Source of the DNA: an uncultured Eggerthellaceae bacterium
GTDB taxonomy: Bacteria; Actinomycetota; Coriobacteriia; Coriobacteriales; Eggerthellaceae
Length of the DNA: 63,128 bases
NCBI GenBank assembly: GCA_905234785.1
Contig: CAJOIP010000028.1
Coordinates: forward strand, 1-63,128
Direction: 5' to 3'
Positions 42,520-52,426 of the stretch are shown piece after piece (the stretch's first letter is position 1; each line of letters begins with the position of its first letter). The translations under genes and the position numbers were made by a program. A model generated the notes under the pieces. That model saw only the letters and a list, made by a program, of their open reading frames with translations. It had not been told where the DNA came from and did no database searches.

Positions 42520-44334
42520 ATGAAGCAAGAGAACATCCGCAATGTCGCCATCATCGCGCACGTCGACCACGGCAAGACCACCATCGTCGACCGCCTGCTG
42601 TACACGGCTGGCGTCTTCCGCGAGAACCAGCAGGTCGCCGAGCGCGTGCTCGACAGCAACGACCAGGAGCGCGAGCGCGGCATCACCATCCTCTCGAAGA
42701 ACATCTCCATCACGTACAAGGACGTGAAGATCAACGTCATCGACACGCCGGGCCACGCCGACTTCGGCGGCGAGGTGGAACGCGTGTTGAACATGGCCGA
42801 CGGCGCGCTGCTTATCGTGGACGCGTTCGAAGGCCCCATGCCCCAGACGCGCTTCGTGTTGCGCCACGCGCTTTCCACGGGCATGCGCATCGTGGTGGTC
42901 ATCAACAAGATCGACCGCCCCGGCGCCCGCCCGCACGAGGTCGTCGACGAGGTGTTCGACCTCATGGTGGAGCTGGACGCCTCCGACGAGCAGCTCGACT
43001 TCCCGGTGGTCTTCACGTCCGCCATGGGCGGCTACGCGCGCTTCGAGCCCGAAGACGACAACATGAACATGATTCCTTTGCTGGAAACCATCCTGAAGGA
43101 AGTGCCCGCGCCCGAATGCCAACCCGAAGGGCCCATCGCGCTGCAGATCTGCACGGTCGACCACTCCAGCTTCGTCGGGCGCATCGGCGTGGGGCGCCTG
43201 CATTCCGGCACCATCCACAAAGGCGAGCAGGTGCTCGTGGTGAAGAACGACGGCACCCGCTACAACACGCAGATCAAGCAGGTGTTCGAATTCCAGGAGC
43301 TCGGCAAGAAGGAGCAGAAGGAAGTCTACGCCGGCGACATCGTGGCCGTCGTGGGCGTGGACGACGCGGACATCGGCGACATGGTGACGTCGCGCGAGCA
43401 TCCGGTGGTGCTCGACCCCATCAAGGTGGAGCAGCCCACCATGGCCGTCGTGTTCGAGGCTTCTACCTCGCCGCTCGTGGGCCGCGAGGGCGAAATCGTC
43501 GGCAGCCGCCAGCTGCGCGAGCGCCTGCTGAAGGAAGCCGAGTCCAACATCTCCATGCGCATCACCGAAGTCGACGAAGGCACGGGCATGGAGGTGGCCG
43601 GCCGCGGCGTTCTGCACCTGTCGGTCCTCATGGAGACGATGCGCCGCGAGGGCTTCGAGTTCCAGGTGGGCCGCCCGCAGGTCGTGTTCAAGACCGACGA
43701 ATCGGGCGCGAAGCTGGAACCGATCGAGGAGGCGACGGTCGACGTGCCGAGCGAGTACGCCGGCAAGGCCATCGAGGTGTTCGGCAACGCCGGCGGCGAG
43801 ATGACCGACATGTTCCAACGCGGCGAGGACACCCACCTCGTGTTCAAGATCCCCACGCGCGGCACCATGGGCCTGCGCACGCGCCTGCTCAACGCCACGC
43901 GCGGCGAGGCCACGATGTTCCACCACTTCAGCGAGTACGGCCCGTACCGCGGCGAGATGGCGCACCGCAAGAACGGCATGATGATTTCCATGAGCACCGG
44001 CAAGTCGGTGGCCTACGCGCTCGACACGCTGCAGGAGCGCGGGCGGCTGTTCGTCGGCCCCGGCGAGGACTGCTACGAGGGCATGATCGTGGGCGAGTCC
44101 GCCAAGGAAGGCGACATGGTCGTGAACGTGGAGAAGTCGAAGCAGCTCGGCAACCAGCGCTCGAGCAACGCCGACAAGGCCATCCAGCTGACGCCGCCCG
44201 TCACCTTCACGCTGGAAGAGGCGCTCGAGTTCATAGAGGACGACGAGCTGGTGGAAGTCACACCGAAGAGCATCCGCCTGCGCAAGCGCCTGCTGAACGC
44301 CACCGACCGCAAGAAGGCCGCGGCAGGCAAGTAG
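42520..44334 (+). CDS. typA: Translational GTPase TypA/BipA
   Basis: Ribosome-associated GTPase involved in 50S assembly and stress growth. The 604-residue protein has G1 AHVDHGKTT (residues about 11-19), the switch-I region [14 protein letters not shown]3 [15 protein letters not shown]4 [10 protein letters not shown], then EF-G-like domains II, III and V. The C-terminal TypA-specific domain (about 485-600) is intact. The ATG at 42520 follows GGGAGG. The -10 TACCAT (near 42480) with an upstream TG may be an extended -10 promoter. The transcript runs into the multi-hairpin element at 44373. Confidence 0.96.
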   Translation: MKQENIRNVAIIAHVDHGKTTIVDRLLYTAGVFRENQQVAERVLDSNDQERERGITILSKNISITYKDVKINVIDTPGHADFGGEVERVLNMADGALLIVDAFEGPMPQTRFVLRHALSTGMRIVVVINKIDRPGARPHEVVDEVFDLMVELDASDEQLDFPVVFTSAMGGYARFEPEDDNMNMIPLLETILKEVPAPECQPEGPIALQICTVDHSSFVGRIGVGRLHSGTIHKGEQVLVVKNDGTRYNTQIKQVFEFQELGKKEQKEVYAGDIVAVVGVDDADIGDMVTSREHPVVLDPIKVEQPTMAVVFEASTSPLVGREGEIVGSRQLRERLLKEAESNISMRITEVDEGTGMEVAGRGVLHLSVLMETMRREGFEFQVGRPQVVFKTDESGAKLEPIEEATVDVPSEYAGKAIEVFGNAGGEMTDMFQRGEDTHLVFKIPTRGTMGLRTRLLNATRGEATMFHHFSEYGPYRGEMAHRKNGMMISMSTGKSVAYALDTLQERGRLFVGPGEDCYEGMIVGESAKEGDMVVNVEKSKQLGNQRSSNADKAIQLTPPVTFTLEEALEFIEDDELVEVTPKSIRLRKRLLNATDRKKAAAGK

Positions 44335-44372
44335 GCAGGACGGCGCGCCGTTCCCACCATCACAAGAAGCAG

Positions 44373-44617
44373 CAGGTGCAAGACCCGCAATCTCGTGCGT
44401 CTGATGTTCGAGATTGCGGGTCTTGCACCCGGACGCGACGGCTGTATAATGCGCGACCTGGGAAAACGTTCTCGGATACAGTTCGTGCATACCTGTTTCG
44501 GGTGCAAAACCTGCAATCTGGTGCATCAGATGTACGAGATTGCGAGTTTTGCACCCGTAATGTATGGAATTCGGGCTTCTGCACCTGAGGACGACCCAAA
44601 TCACGGGTTCTGCACCC
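44373..44617 (+). repeat. Composite multi-hairpin element, copy 1 (3' of typA)
   Basis: Hairpin 1: a 21-bp perfect stem (44375-44395 with 44409-44429; GGTGCAAGACCCGCAATCTC + G). A 70-nt centre contains GGGAAAACGTTCTCG. Hairpin 2: GGGTGCAAAAC..GCAATCT with AGATTGC..GTTTTGCACCC (44500-44556). A terminal pair of TTCTGCACC boxes ends at 44617. The minus strand of 61852-62098 matches this copy along its whole length, in the same order. Confidence 0.8.
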
Positions 44618-44655
44618 AAGTTGGCTCATCGCTTCTATGTCGAAAGGCTTGAGCG

Positions 44656-44697
44656 AAAAAAAGCGCAGCGCCTCCGCGACGAGACGCTGCGCCTTTG
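44656..44697 (-). terminator. Terminator of the SpoIIE-STAS transcript
   Basis: Minus strand: AGGCGCAGCG, 14-nt loop, CGCTGCGC, followed by TTTTTTT. A textbook intrinsic terminator 25 nt past the STAS stop codon. Confidence 0.85.
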
Positions 44698-44716
44698 TGT
44701 ATGCGGCGGCGTTAGC

Positions 44717-45016
44717 TTATTCGAACGTCAGGATCTTCGAGAAGCCGGTCATCTCGAAGACTTCCATGACCTCGGGCTGCACGTTGCGGAACACGAGCGA
44801 GCCGCCCACCGTCGCGCGCTTCTGCATGGCGACGATGACGCGCAGGCCAGCTGAAGAGACGAAGTCGCAGGAAGCCATGTCGACGGCGATGTCGGACACG
44901 TTCTTGTCGTACAGGCCACTCGCGAACTCCTCGAGCTGGGGCGACGTGTTGGTGTCGAGCCTGCCAACCAGGGCGATGACGTACGGCTTGCCTTCATCCA
45001 CGACTTTGATTTCCAT
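44717..45016 (-). CDS. STAS-domain anti-sigma factor antagonist
   Basis: Cytoplasmic partner-switch protein of 99 residues. The fold is recognisable from VIALVGRLDTNTSPQLEEF and DFVSSAGLRVIVAMQK; Ser54/Ser55 occupy the phosphorylation site of SpoIIAA/RsbV proteins. It lies 55 nt after the SpoIIE-type phosphatase gene, which carries its own HATPase domain. The likely job is to be phosphorylated by that domain and dephosphorylated by the PP2C domain. No sigma factor gene is adjacent. Confidence 0.88.
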   Translation of the reverse strand: MEIKVVDEGKPYVIALVGRLDTNTSPQLEEFASGLYDKNVSDIAVDMASCDFVSSAGLRVIVAMQKRATVGGSLVFRNVQPEVMEVFEMTGFSKILTFE

Positions 45017-45071
45017 GAGGAATCCTTTCTCATATGTTGAAGCTCAACAATGCACAATACCATATTTCCGC

Positions 45072-47663
45072 TTACCAGCGCTTCACGAACGTAAGCACGT
45101 TGCTGCCGTCGACGCGCTCGTAAGACATGTCGTCGACGCTGTTCTTGGCCATGAGGATGCCCAGGCCGCCAATGGGGACGTCGTCGATGCCCGCATATTC
45201 GTCAGCCGTCGCGGCGTCGGGCTTTTCCAGCGGATTGTACGGAATGCCGTCGTCGGAAATCGTCACCGTCAGCGACGGCGGGTTGTTGTCGTACTCGAAG
45301 CCGATGCGCACCTCGCCGGGATTATCGGGCGTAGCGTCGGGGTACGCGTAGTGGCACACGTTCACGAACAGCTCCTCGGCCGCGATGTCGAGCGGGTTGT
45401 ACACCGACTTTGGCGCGCTGCGGCGCTTCAGTTCCTCGTGGATGAAGTTGAACACGTGCACGAGCTGGTTGACGTTCGCGTCGAGGATCATGACGGCCCT
45501 CTTCTCCGGGGGCACGCCGTACTTCAGGATGAGCATCGTGATGTCGTCGGACTGCTCGCAGTCGAGGGTGAACTCGGTGATAGCGCGGCGCACGCCCACG
45601 CCCACCGAGCGCGGGTTCATCTTGCCGTACTTGTACAGCGTCTGCTCGAGGCGGTCTTCATGGAACAGCTCGCCTTCCAGGTTCATGGCCTCGGTCACGC
45701 CGTCGGTGTAGGCATACAGCATGTCACCTGGCTGAAGTTGCAGCTCGTACTGGTCGTAGGGAATGCCGTCGAACAGGCCCAACGGCATGCCCGACACGTT
45801 GCGCATCCATTCCCACGCGCCGTCGCGCCGCATCAGCGGCGGGTTGTGGCCGGCGTTCACGTACGTCAGCAGGCCGGTGTTGTAGTCGAGCACGCCCAGC
45901 CACGCGGTGACGAACATGCCGGCGTCGTTGCCGATGCACAGCTGGTGGTTCGCGGCATCGACCGCTTCGCCCACGCCGAGGCCCGCCATCATGTAGTTCT
46001 CGATCTGCGTTTTGGCGGTCATCATGAACAGCGCCGCAGGGATGCCCTTGCCCGACACGTCGGCCATGACGAAGCCAAGCTTGTCTTCCGCGTCGCCGAT
46101 CAGGAAGAAATCGTAGAAGTCGCCGCCAACTTCCTTGGCGGTTTTCATGGAAGCGTACAGGTCGAACTTGTCGATGTCTGGGAACGGCGGGAACTCGCGC
46201 GGCAGCGAGCTTTCCTGAATGGCCTTGGCGGTCAGCAACTCCTGAGCGTTCTTCTGCTGAACTTCCTCGATCGTATCGCGCAGCGCCGACACCGTGGAAT
46301 TGATGCCCGACGACAGCGACATAAACTCGCGGCTGTCGCGCACGCTCACGCGCTCGTTCAGGTTGCCGCCGGTGATCTTGCCCAGCGAATCGTTCGTCTC
46401 GTCGATATGGCGCACGACCACGCGGTTCAGCAGCACCGTCGCCACGACGCTGATGGCTGCGAGCAGCAAAAATGCCAACAAGGTCGACGACGCCATGGTT
46501 CCCAGACGGTTGGCGTAAACCATGCTGGACGGGCGCACCATGGCGATATACCCCTCGCTATACGAGCCAAGCGCGAGGAAGGCAATGTCCATGGACATGT
46601 CGCCGTTCTCGCCTACGGCCTGAATGAGGCTCGTCTCCCCCGTGCCGAGGAACGTCTCGAAGACCTCCTCGGCGCTCGCGCCTTCCACCTCGTAGTCGAG
46701 CAGCTTCATGAGCGACGATCCCGTTGGGTAGCGCCCGTCGTCGTCGGTCGCCACGATGACGCCGTCGCGGTCGGTTATGACCACCCAGCCGTCTATTGAC
46801 GAATCGTAGCCGCCGAGAAGGAGGCTCGGCTCGAGGCCGTGCTGAACGGAAAGCTGGCGTGTGAGGTACGAGACTTCGCTTTCCATTTCAGCTGCGGCCT
46901 TGTCTTGCGCTTGCGCGGTCGTGACTGTGAAGATGAAGGCGCTCGCAAACATGAACACCACAGCTGAAACGAGCAGCATCCAGTTGCGGAACACTGACAA
47001 CAGCCGCCGATTCCCGCCGCGGCGCATCAGGCGCTCGACCGCCCAGTCGGTCACCAGGCACAGCACCACCATGGCGGCAGCGTCGACAAGTGCCTGGATC
47101 GCCACGCCCAGCGGGCTGTTGAAAAGGTATTCCCGCAGGTAATCGAGGACGTCGATGCCACCATATGCCAAGACGACGTCCGCTATCACGAGACCGCTTG
47201 CGGCAAACGACAGCGCCAGGCACACCGCGACGATGGCGGCGTTGCGCACGCCTCCCGGCTGAGTGCGGCGCACGACGATTGAGAACAGCCAGCCAGCCAC
47301 GAGCCCCACGAGCGCGTGCAGCGCGAACGTGTTCGCCACGGCCATGTAGTAGACCTCGTAGAAATCGAGCGCGAAGAATGTCGCGTGCGCGAACAGAACC
47401 GCGCCCGTGAACAGACCGAACAGCGCGCCGGCAATGGGCCCGAACATGAGCGCGCCCATGAGCAGCGGGCCCAGCACGAGCATGAGGTACACGGGCTTGC
47501 CGTCGATGTTGCACAGGGGCCAGAAACTTAGCTGGCAGAACGACAGGGCGACGATGGCCGCCGCAACGAACGCGAGCGCGACGATGCGCACGGGCGGCTC
47601 GAGCCCGATCATGCGCCCCCACAGGCGGTCGGCCCACGTGGCCCTTGCGTTTTCAGCCGCCAT
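45072..47663 (-). CDS. Membrane SpoIIE-type PP2C phosphatase with HAMP and C-terminal HATPase (anti-sigma kinase-like) domain
   Basis: An 863-residue signalling protein. About seven N-terminal membrane helices (25-245) resemble ECF-type or MASE sensors. An outside loop follows (about 255-375), then another helix, HAMP (about 395-450) and a coiled linker. The PP2C/SpoIIE domain (about 480-690) has the metal motifs AKEVGGDFYDFF, MADVSGKGIPAALFM and YTDGVTEAM, plus EQSDDITMLIL. The C-terminus (about 715-863) is an RsbW-like HATPase with AAEELFVNVCHYAY (N-box), ISDDGIPYNPL and GGLGILMAKN. Phosphatase and kinase-like domains in one chain beside a STAS gene suggest a self-contained partner switch. 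It starts 105 nt after the YhgE gene. Confidence 0.9.
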   Translation of the reverse strand: MAAENARATWADRLWGRMIGLEPPVRIVALAFVAAAIVALSFCQLSFWPLCNIDGKPVYLMLVLGPLLMGALMFGPIAGALFGLFTGAVLFAHATFFALDFYEVYYMAVANTFALHALVGLVAGWLFSIVVRRTQPGGVRNAAIVAVCLALSFAASGLVIADVVLAYGGIDVLDYLREYLFNSPLGVAIQALVDAAAMVVLCLVTDWAVERLMRRGGNRRLLSVFRNWMLLVSAVVFMFASAFIFTVTTAQAQDKAAAEMESEVSYLTRQLSVQHGLEPSLLLGGYDSSIDGWVVITDRDGVIVATDDDGRYPTGSSLMKLLDYEVEGASAEEVFETFLGTGETSLIQAVGENGDMSMDIAFLALGSYSEGYIAMVRPSSMVYANRLGTMASSTLLAFLLLAAISVVATVLLNRVVVRHIDETNDSLGKITGGNLNERVSVRDSREFMSLSSGINSTVSALRDTIEEVQQKNAQELLTAKAIQESSLPREFPPFPDIDKFDLYASMKTAKEVGGDFYDFFLIGDAEDKLGFVMADVSGKGIPAALFMMTAKTQIENYMMAGLGVGEAVDAANHQLCIGNDAGMFVTAWLGVLDYNTGLLTYVNAGHNPPLMRRDGAWEWMRNVSGMPLGLFDGIPYDQYELQLQPGDMLYAYTDGVTEAMNLEGELFHEDRLEQTLYKYGKMNPRSVGVGVRRAITEFTLDCEQSDDITMLILKYGVPPEKRAVMILDANVNQLVHVFNFIHEELKRRSAPKSVYNPLDIAAEELFVNVCHYAYPDATPDNPGEVRIGFEYDNNPPSLTVTISDDGIPYNPLEKPDAATADEYAGIDDVPIGGLGILMAKNSVDDMSYERVDGSNVLTFVKRW

Positions 47664-47768
47664 ACGCTCCCTTTCCGAACCCTAAGCTTCGCACACTGAA
47701 TTGTACCCCTAACTCCATGTGGCAGAAGGCCGCTCGTGGCGCATTACCCGGCAGCAGCCCGCAGCTCA

Positions 47769-50700
47769 TTACATGTAGCCGGTCTTTTCCAATTGTTCCT
47801 CGAAGAAATCGTTGAGCTTGCGGAACGGGCGGCGCAGGGGCAGGCCGATGACGAGCATGGCGCCGGCCATGGCGACGAGCGCCACGACGGCGATGATCGC
47901 GGCGGGCCAGAAAACGCCCGCGACGCATTCTTGCAACAGGGTCATGGCGTGGTAGAACGGCAAGAACGGCACGATGTTGAACAGCAGCGGGTCGAGCATC
48001 TCGGCGGGGAACGTGCCACCCGAAGCCGCCACCTGCATGATCAGTAAAATGACGCACAGCGCCTTGCCAACATCGCCGAACAGCTCGGTGATCGTATACA
48101 CGATGAGGCAGAAAATCTGTCCGATGAACAGGCCGAACAGCAGGAACAGAATCGGGTGCACGCATTGTATGTGCAAAAGCATGAGATCGCCCAACAGCAC
48201 GAGCGCACCCTGCATAAGCCCGATGAACCCGAAGATGCCGTAGCGCCCGAAGAACTCGTGGCGCGGCCGCACCCTGCCATAGCGCTTGCGCAGCTCCTCG
48301 ATGCGCTCTTCGACCACGTGCACGCGCATGGTCGAGATCATGACGAGCGCGCCGACCCACAGCGACAGCACCGTGTAGAACGGAGCCATGGCCGACCCGT
48401 AATTCGACACGGGGTACATCGCCTCGCGCTGAAGCTGCACGGGCGCAGCCAGGCTGGCGGCGAGCACCTCGGGGTCGCCGCCCAGGATGACGTCCTCGAT
48501 TTGCCTCAAGTCGCCCGACTTCAGGGCTTCGGCCACGCGCTTCTTCGTGGCATCGATGTTCGCGGCTGAAGACTCGAGCTTGTCAGCCGCTTTGCTCAGG
48601 CCACCCGACAGCGCAGCCAGCTGGTTGGAAAGGCCGCCCGTGCTATCGCCGAGCCCGTCGAGCGCGCCTTCGAGCCCGCTGACAATCGAGGACGTGGAAG
48701 AGGATATGCTCTCCATCGAGCCGCGCAACTCGTCGATGGAAGGCACGACCGTGTTGTTGAAGTACGACTTCGCATCCTGAAGCTCGGCGCTGGCATTCGC
48801 GATGAGCGCATCGGTGTCGGCGCGCGCCTGCGCAACGTCGCCCGGCACCGCCGCGGCATGCGCCTTCGCGTCCTGCAGCTTGTCGAGCACCGCCTTGAAC
48901 TCCGCTTCGGCGACGCCGGGATTATCGGCCTGCAGTTCCTCAACCTGCGCAATGACGTCGTCGATGAGGTCGGGAACCCCGTCGGCCCCTGCTTCCAGCA
49001 ACTCGAGCGCAGCGTCAATGATTCCCTGGATCTTGCCGATGTCGACGCTGCGCCCGTCGAGCATCTGCTGCACGACCGATATCGCGCCATCGAACGCCGA
49101 CGACGCATCCGCAAGCCCCGCCTTCGCATCGCCCACCGCGTCCTTCGCAGACGCGCTCGCGCCCTTCAGGCCGTCGATGGCCGTGCCCGTGGTGTCCACG
49201 ATGCCCGCAATCGTCCTGCACAGGCCCGCGATGGACATGATTTCCCTCGATGCGCTCTTGGTGTCGCGGGTCGCGTCGTCGAGGTGCTTGCCCATCGTGG
49301 AGACGTAGTTGCTCATGCGCGGGTTCGTCACGTAGTCCAGCACGTCGTACGCAACGGAGAGCGCAATCTCGTCGACGCGCTCGGTGAAGCTGACGCGGAT
49401 GTTCTCCTGAATGGCGTCGGCGCCCTTCTGCGTGATGATGGGCGCGATGGGGTTTTCCTTCTCGTTGGTGTAGTACACCACGTCGGGGTAATCGGCGTCG
49501 TCGACCAGGTAGGTCATCATGTTGCGGCTGAAGTCGCCCGGTATCTCGATGGCAGCATAGTACTCGCTGCTCTTCACGCCCTCGATAGCCTCGTCCTTGC
49601 TGACGAACACCCAGTCGAAGCTCGTGTTGCCGCGCAACTGAGACACCACCGTGTCGCCGATGTTGATGGTCACGGGAATGAGCTCGCCCTTGTAGCCCTC
49701 GTCCTCGTTGGCCACGGCGACCTGCAGGTTCCCTGTGGAGCTGTACGGATCCCAGCTGCCGGAGATGTTGAACCACGCGTACATCGACGGCGTGATGACC
49801 AGCAGCATGATGACCACGACGCCGACGACGCTCTGGAAGCCCAGGCGCATGTCGGTCGCGAAGATGTCGCGCGTGGGGCCCGACTTCGTGCCTGCGACTT
49901 GCGCAGGCACGATCGGCGCGGCGGAGGCGCTTTCCCCATCGTCGAGCATCATGCTGACCAGGTCGAGGTAATCGCCCTCGTCGCCGAAGTCGCTCATGAT
50001 CTGCAGGCCCAGCAGGCGCGTTTCCTCGGCGATCGTGCGGTGCGTGTATTCCAGCACGGTCAGCGCCAGCGCCACGGCAAGCAGCAGCACCACCATGATG
50101 ACCAGCGCTCCGAGCTTCACGTCGATGCTCAGCCCCACCGTCAGGTTGAACGGGAACAAGAGCACCAGCAGCCCGAACGGTATGGCGAACATGGCGATAA
50201 CGCCCGCCCGGCGCCATTTCGGGTACGTGCGGTTGAACCGCCATGCCCGTTCCTCGAAGTCGTCGGCATACGAATCATGCGAGGTTATCATCCTGAACAT
50301 GCCGCGCAGCCGGTCGGTTTCGCGCTGCGCATGCTCTTCGCTCGCGAAGAAACCGGCCTGGTTCATCTCGTCGTCGAACATCGTCAGCGCGTTGGCCATG
50401 AACGGCCGCAGCGCAAGCCCGATGACGAACGCGATTGCCACGATGACGATCAGCAAAAACGCCACGTCGCGCAGGTACGACAGCCCGTACACGCCCGAAA
50501 GCGCCTCGCGCATGGCGTCGATGCCGTACGTGAACGGCAGCAGCGGGTGGATGGTTTGGAAGAAGCTCGGCATCATCTGGATGGGGTACATGCCCGACGA
50601 GCCCGGCACCTGCATGATGAGCAGCAGAATGCACAGCGTCTTGCCGATGTTGCGGAACGTCTTCACGAGCGCGTAAATCAGGTTCATGTACGTGAACGAG

Positions 50701-52403
50701 CACACCGCGCCTGCCAGCATGAACAGCGCCGGGTTCTCGCAGTCGATGCCGAGCAGGATGTCCACGCCGCAGATGACCTGCGACTGAACGAGCGACAGGA
50801 TTATGAACAGCAGCCACCGCCCGAAATAGCGCTGGCGCGTGGTGGCGCCCTCGAAGCCCTCGGCGTTCACCTCGACCTTCATGAGCGACACCAGGATGAA
50901 GCAGCCGATCCACAGCGCCAGGTTCGTGTAGAACGGCGCCACCGCCGTGCCGTAGTTCGAGACCGGGTTGATCTTCTCGGTGACCATGTGCACGGGCGAC
51001 GAGATGAACGTGCCGACGTTTTCGGGGTCGACGTTCAGCAGGTCGGAAAGCCGGTCGACCTCGAGCGCGCTGCCGATGGCCCCGATGTCGGTGACCGTGC
51101 CCTTCAGGTTGGCGCCGATGGTGGAAAGCAACGTCTTCGCGTCGGCGATCGCGCCCGTTGCCGTCTCCAGTGCGCCATCGGTTTCGGACAGCACGCCCAT
51201 GAGCGTGGCGACCTGGGGCTCGAACTGCTCGACCGCGCCCGACAGCTTCGAAAACGACGTCGAAAGGCTGACGGCCCCGCCGTTCAACTGGGGCACGATC
51301 TCGTTCGAGATGCGGTTCGTCGCCGACGTCACGTCCTGCGACATCGCCTGGACGTTTCCGCCGATCTCGCTGACCCTGTCGCTTGCGCCTTCCACGGCAG
51401 AAGCCGCAAGGTTCACAGCGACGTCGATGAGGGTCACCACGGCTTCCAGCTCGGGAACGCTTGCCGCCGCGTCGCTCAGGGCTTCCAGCTTCATCTCGGT
51501 TTCCCGCAAGTCCTTGGTCGCCTGCACGAGCGTGGCGCTCGACTGCCCCGCCAAGTTCGACACGGTGGCTGCGGAATCGAGGATGGTCTTGGAAAGCCGG
51601 CTTTCGAAGTCGCTTGTCTGCGCGCGCAGGCTGTTCAGCTGGCCCGAGCCCTGCGCGAGCGCCGACGCAATGGCGGGCAGCTGCTCCGACGTTCCCGCCA
51701 AGGCGGCGTTTGCGCCGGCGGCCGCATCGCGCCATCCGGCGATCGAGCTTGCCGCATCGTCGAGCGAGGCGATGACCTTGTCGATGTCTTCTTGAACGGC
51801 CTTTATCTCGGCGATGGCCGACTGGTTGGTCTTGTCGGCGCGCGCCTCGACGTCGTCGGCTATGCCTTGGGTCGACGAGAGGATCTTCTCGTTGACGGTC
51901 GACGAGAAGTTCTGGTTGATCTGCCGAACGAGCGTCTGCGCGGCCGAGTCGGTGACCTTCGTGGCCACGGCGTTGTACTTCTCGTTGGGGTAGTAGCAGA
52001 TGGTTGGCGGCGCGTCCGAGCCGGTGAAGATGCCGACCAGATTCTCGCTCAGGTCCTCGGGGAACACGATTGTGGCGTACACCTCGCCTGTCCGGGTGGC
52101 GTAGAGCGCCTCGTCCTCGTCGTCGTAGAACCGCCAGTCGATGCTGTCGTTGTCGTGCAGCTGAGCAATCACCTGCTCGCCGACGTTCACCTCGCCGGCC
52201 AGGTTGTTCTCGGCGCCCTTGTCGTGGTTCACGATGGCGACGGGCATGCTGCCCGTGTTGGCGTACGGATCCCAGTTCGCGACGATGCAGTACCACGCGT
52301 ACAAGCCCGGCAGCACCATCAGGGCGCCCACCACCAGCAAGGCGATGGGGTTCTTCAGCAGCGCGAGCAGGTCGCGTTTGAGTATTCCGAATGCCGTCTT
52401 CAT
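47769..52403 (-). CDS. Tandem YhgE/Pip-type membrane protein (two modules in one chain)
   Basis: A 1544-residue protein made of two homologous YhgE/Pip halves (about 1-760 and 800-1544). Each half begins with a cytoplasmic lead and one helix, then a conserved outside motif (WDPYANTGSMPVAIVNHDKGAENN in half 1 and WDPYSSTGNLQVAVANEDEGYK in half 2; shown here as WDPYANTGSM and WDPYSSTGNL). Next comes a long helical extracellular stalk, a VSNYGTAVAPFYT or VSNYGSAMAPFYT motif, and about five ABC-2-like helices. Such proteins occur in phage-infection and type VII secretion contexts, but function is unproven. MKTAFGILKRD fits the family N-terminus; TATAAT (52416-52421) lies only 12 nt upstream and there is no Shine-Dalgarno sequence, so the leader is very short. 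Confidence 0.88.
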   Translation of the reverse strand: MKTAFGILKRDLLALLKNPIALLVVGALMVLPGLYAWYCIVANWDPYANTGSMPVAIVNHDKGAENNLAGEVNVGEQVIAQLHDNDSIDWRFYDDEDEALYATRTGEVYATIVFPEDLSENLVGIFTGSDAPPTICYYPNEKYNAVATKVTDSAAQTLVRQINQNFSSTVNEKILSSTQGIADDVEARADKTNQSAIAEIKAVQEDIDKVIASLDDAASSIAGWRDAAAGANAALAGTSEQLPAIASALAQGSGQLNSLRAQTSDFESRLSKTILDSAATVSNLAGQSSATLVQATKDLRETEMKLEALSDAAASVPELEAVVTLIDVAVNLAASAVEGASDRVSEIGGNVQAMSQDVTSATNRISNEIVPQLNGGAVSLSTSFSKLSGAVEQFEPQVATLMGVLSETDGALETATGAIADAKTLLSTIGANLKGTVTDIGAIGSALEVDRLSDLLNVDPENVGTFISSPVHMVTEKINPVSNYGTAVAPFYTNLALWIGCFILVSLMKVEVNAEGFEGATTRQRYFGRWLLFIILSLVQSQVICGVDILLGIDCENPALFMLAGAVCSFTYMNLIYALVKTFRNIGKTLCILLLIMQVPGSSGMYPIQMMPSFFQTIHPLLPFTYGIDAMREALSGVYGLSYLRDVAFLLIVIVAIAFVIGLALRPFMANALTMFDDEMNQAGFFASEEHAQRETDRLRGMFRMITSHDSYADDFEERAWRFNRTYPKWRRAGVIAMFAIPFGLLVLLFPFNLTVGLSIDVKLGALVIMVVLLLAVALALTVLEYTHRTIAEETRLLGLQIMSDFGDEGDYLDLVSMMLDDGESASAAPIVPAQVAGTKSGPTRDIFATDMRLGFQSVVGVVVIMLLVITPSMYAWFNISGSWDPYSSTGNLQVAVANEDEGYKGELIPVTINIGDTVVSQLRGNTSFDWVFVSKDEAIEGVKSSEYYAAIEIPGDFSRNMMTYLVDDADYPDVVYYTNEKENPIAPIITQKGADAIQENIRVSFTERVDEIALSVAYDVLDYVTNPRMSNYVSTMGKHLDDATRDTKSASREIMSIAGLCRTIAGIVDTTGTAIDGLKGASASAKDAVGDAKAGLADASSAFDGAISVVQQMLDGRSVDIGKIQGIIDAALELLEAGADGVPDLIDDVIAQVEELQADNPGVAEAEFKAVLDKLQDAKAHAAAVPGDVAQARADTDALIANASAELQDAKSYFNNTVVPSIDELRGSMESISSSTSSIVSGLEGALDGLGDSTGGLSNQLAALSGGLSKAADKLESSAANIDATKKRVAEALKSGDLRQIEDVILGGDPEVLAASLAAPVQLQREAMYPVSNYGSAMAPFYTVLSLWVGALVMISTMRVHVVEERIEELRKRYGRVRPRHEFFGRYGIFGFIGLMQGALVLLGDLMLLHIQCVHPILFLLFGLFIGQIFCLIVYTITELFGDVGKALCVILLIMQVAASGGTFPAEMLDPLLFNIVPFLPFYHAMTLLQECVAGVFWPAAIIAVVALVAMAGAMLVIGLPLRRPFRKLNDFFEEQLEKTGYM

Positions 52404-52421
52404 ATATGTAGTGAAATTATA
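52404..52421 (-). promoter_or_regulatory. -10 box and very short leader of the YhgE gene
   Basis: TATAAT (52416-52421, minus strand) followed by 12 nt and the ATG. The predicted leader is about 5 nt, too short for a normal ribosome binding site. Confidence 0.45.
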
Positions 52422-52426
52422 GGTGA

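Larger units (their letters stand above)
44335..44716. other. Intergenic region holding the composite hairpin element and the STAS-gene terminator
   Basis: No gene supported. The left two thirds is the composite repeat (44373-44617). The right end is the terminator of the minus-strand STAS gene. Several small frames here are open only because the repeats lack stops. Confidence 0.6.

Noticed and set aside
44373..44617. Possible CRISPR or tRNA cluster in the composite element
   Set aside because: Repeats are inverted pairs, not regularly spaced direct repeats, and no cloverleaf with a TTC loop and acceptor stem can be drawn.
42421..44619. Long minus-strand frame antisense to typA
   Set aside because: typA has every GTPase motif and a good ribosome binding site; the antisense frame has none, and its ends run through the composite repeat.
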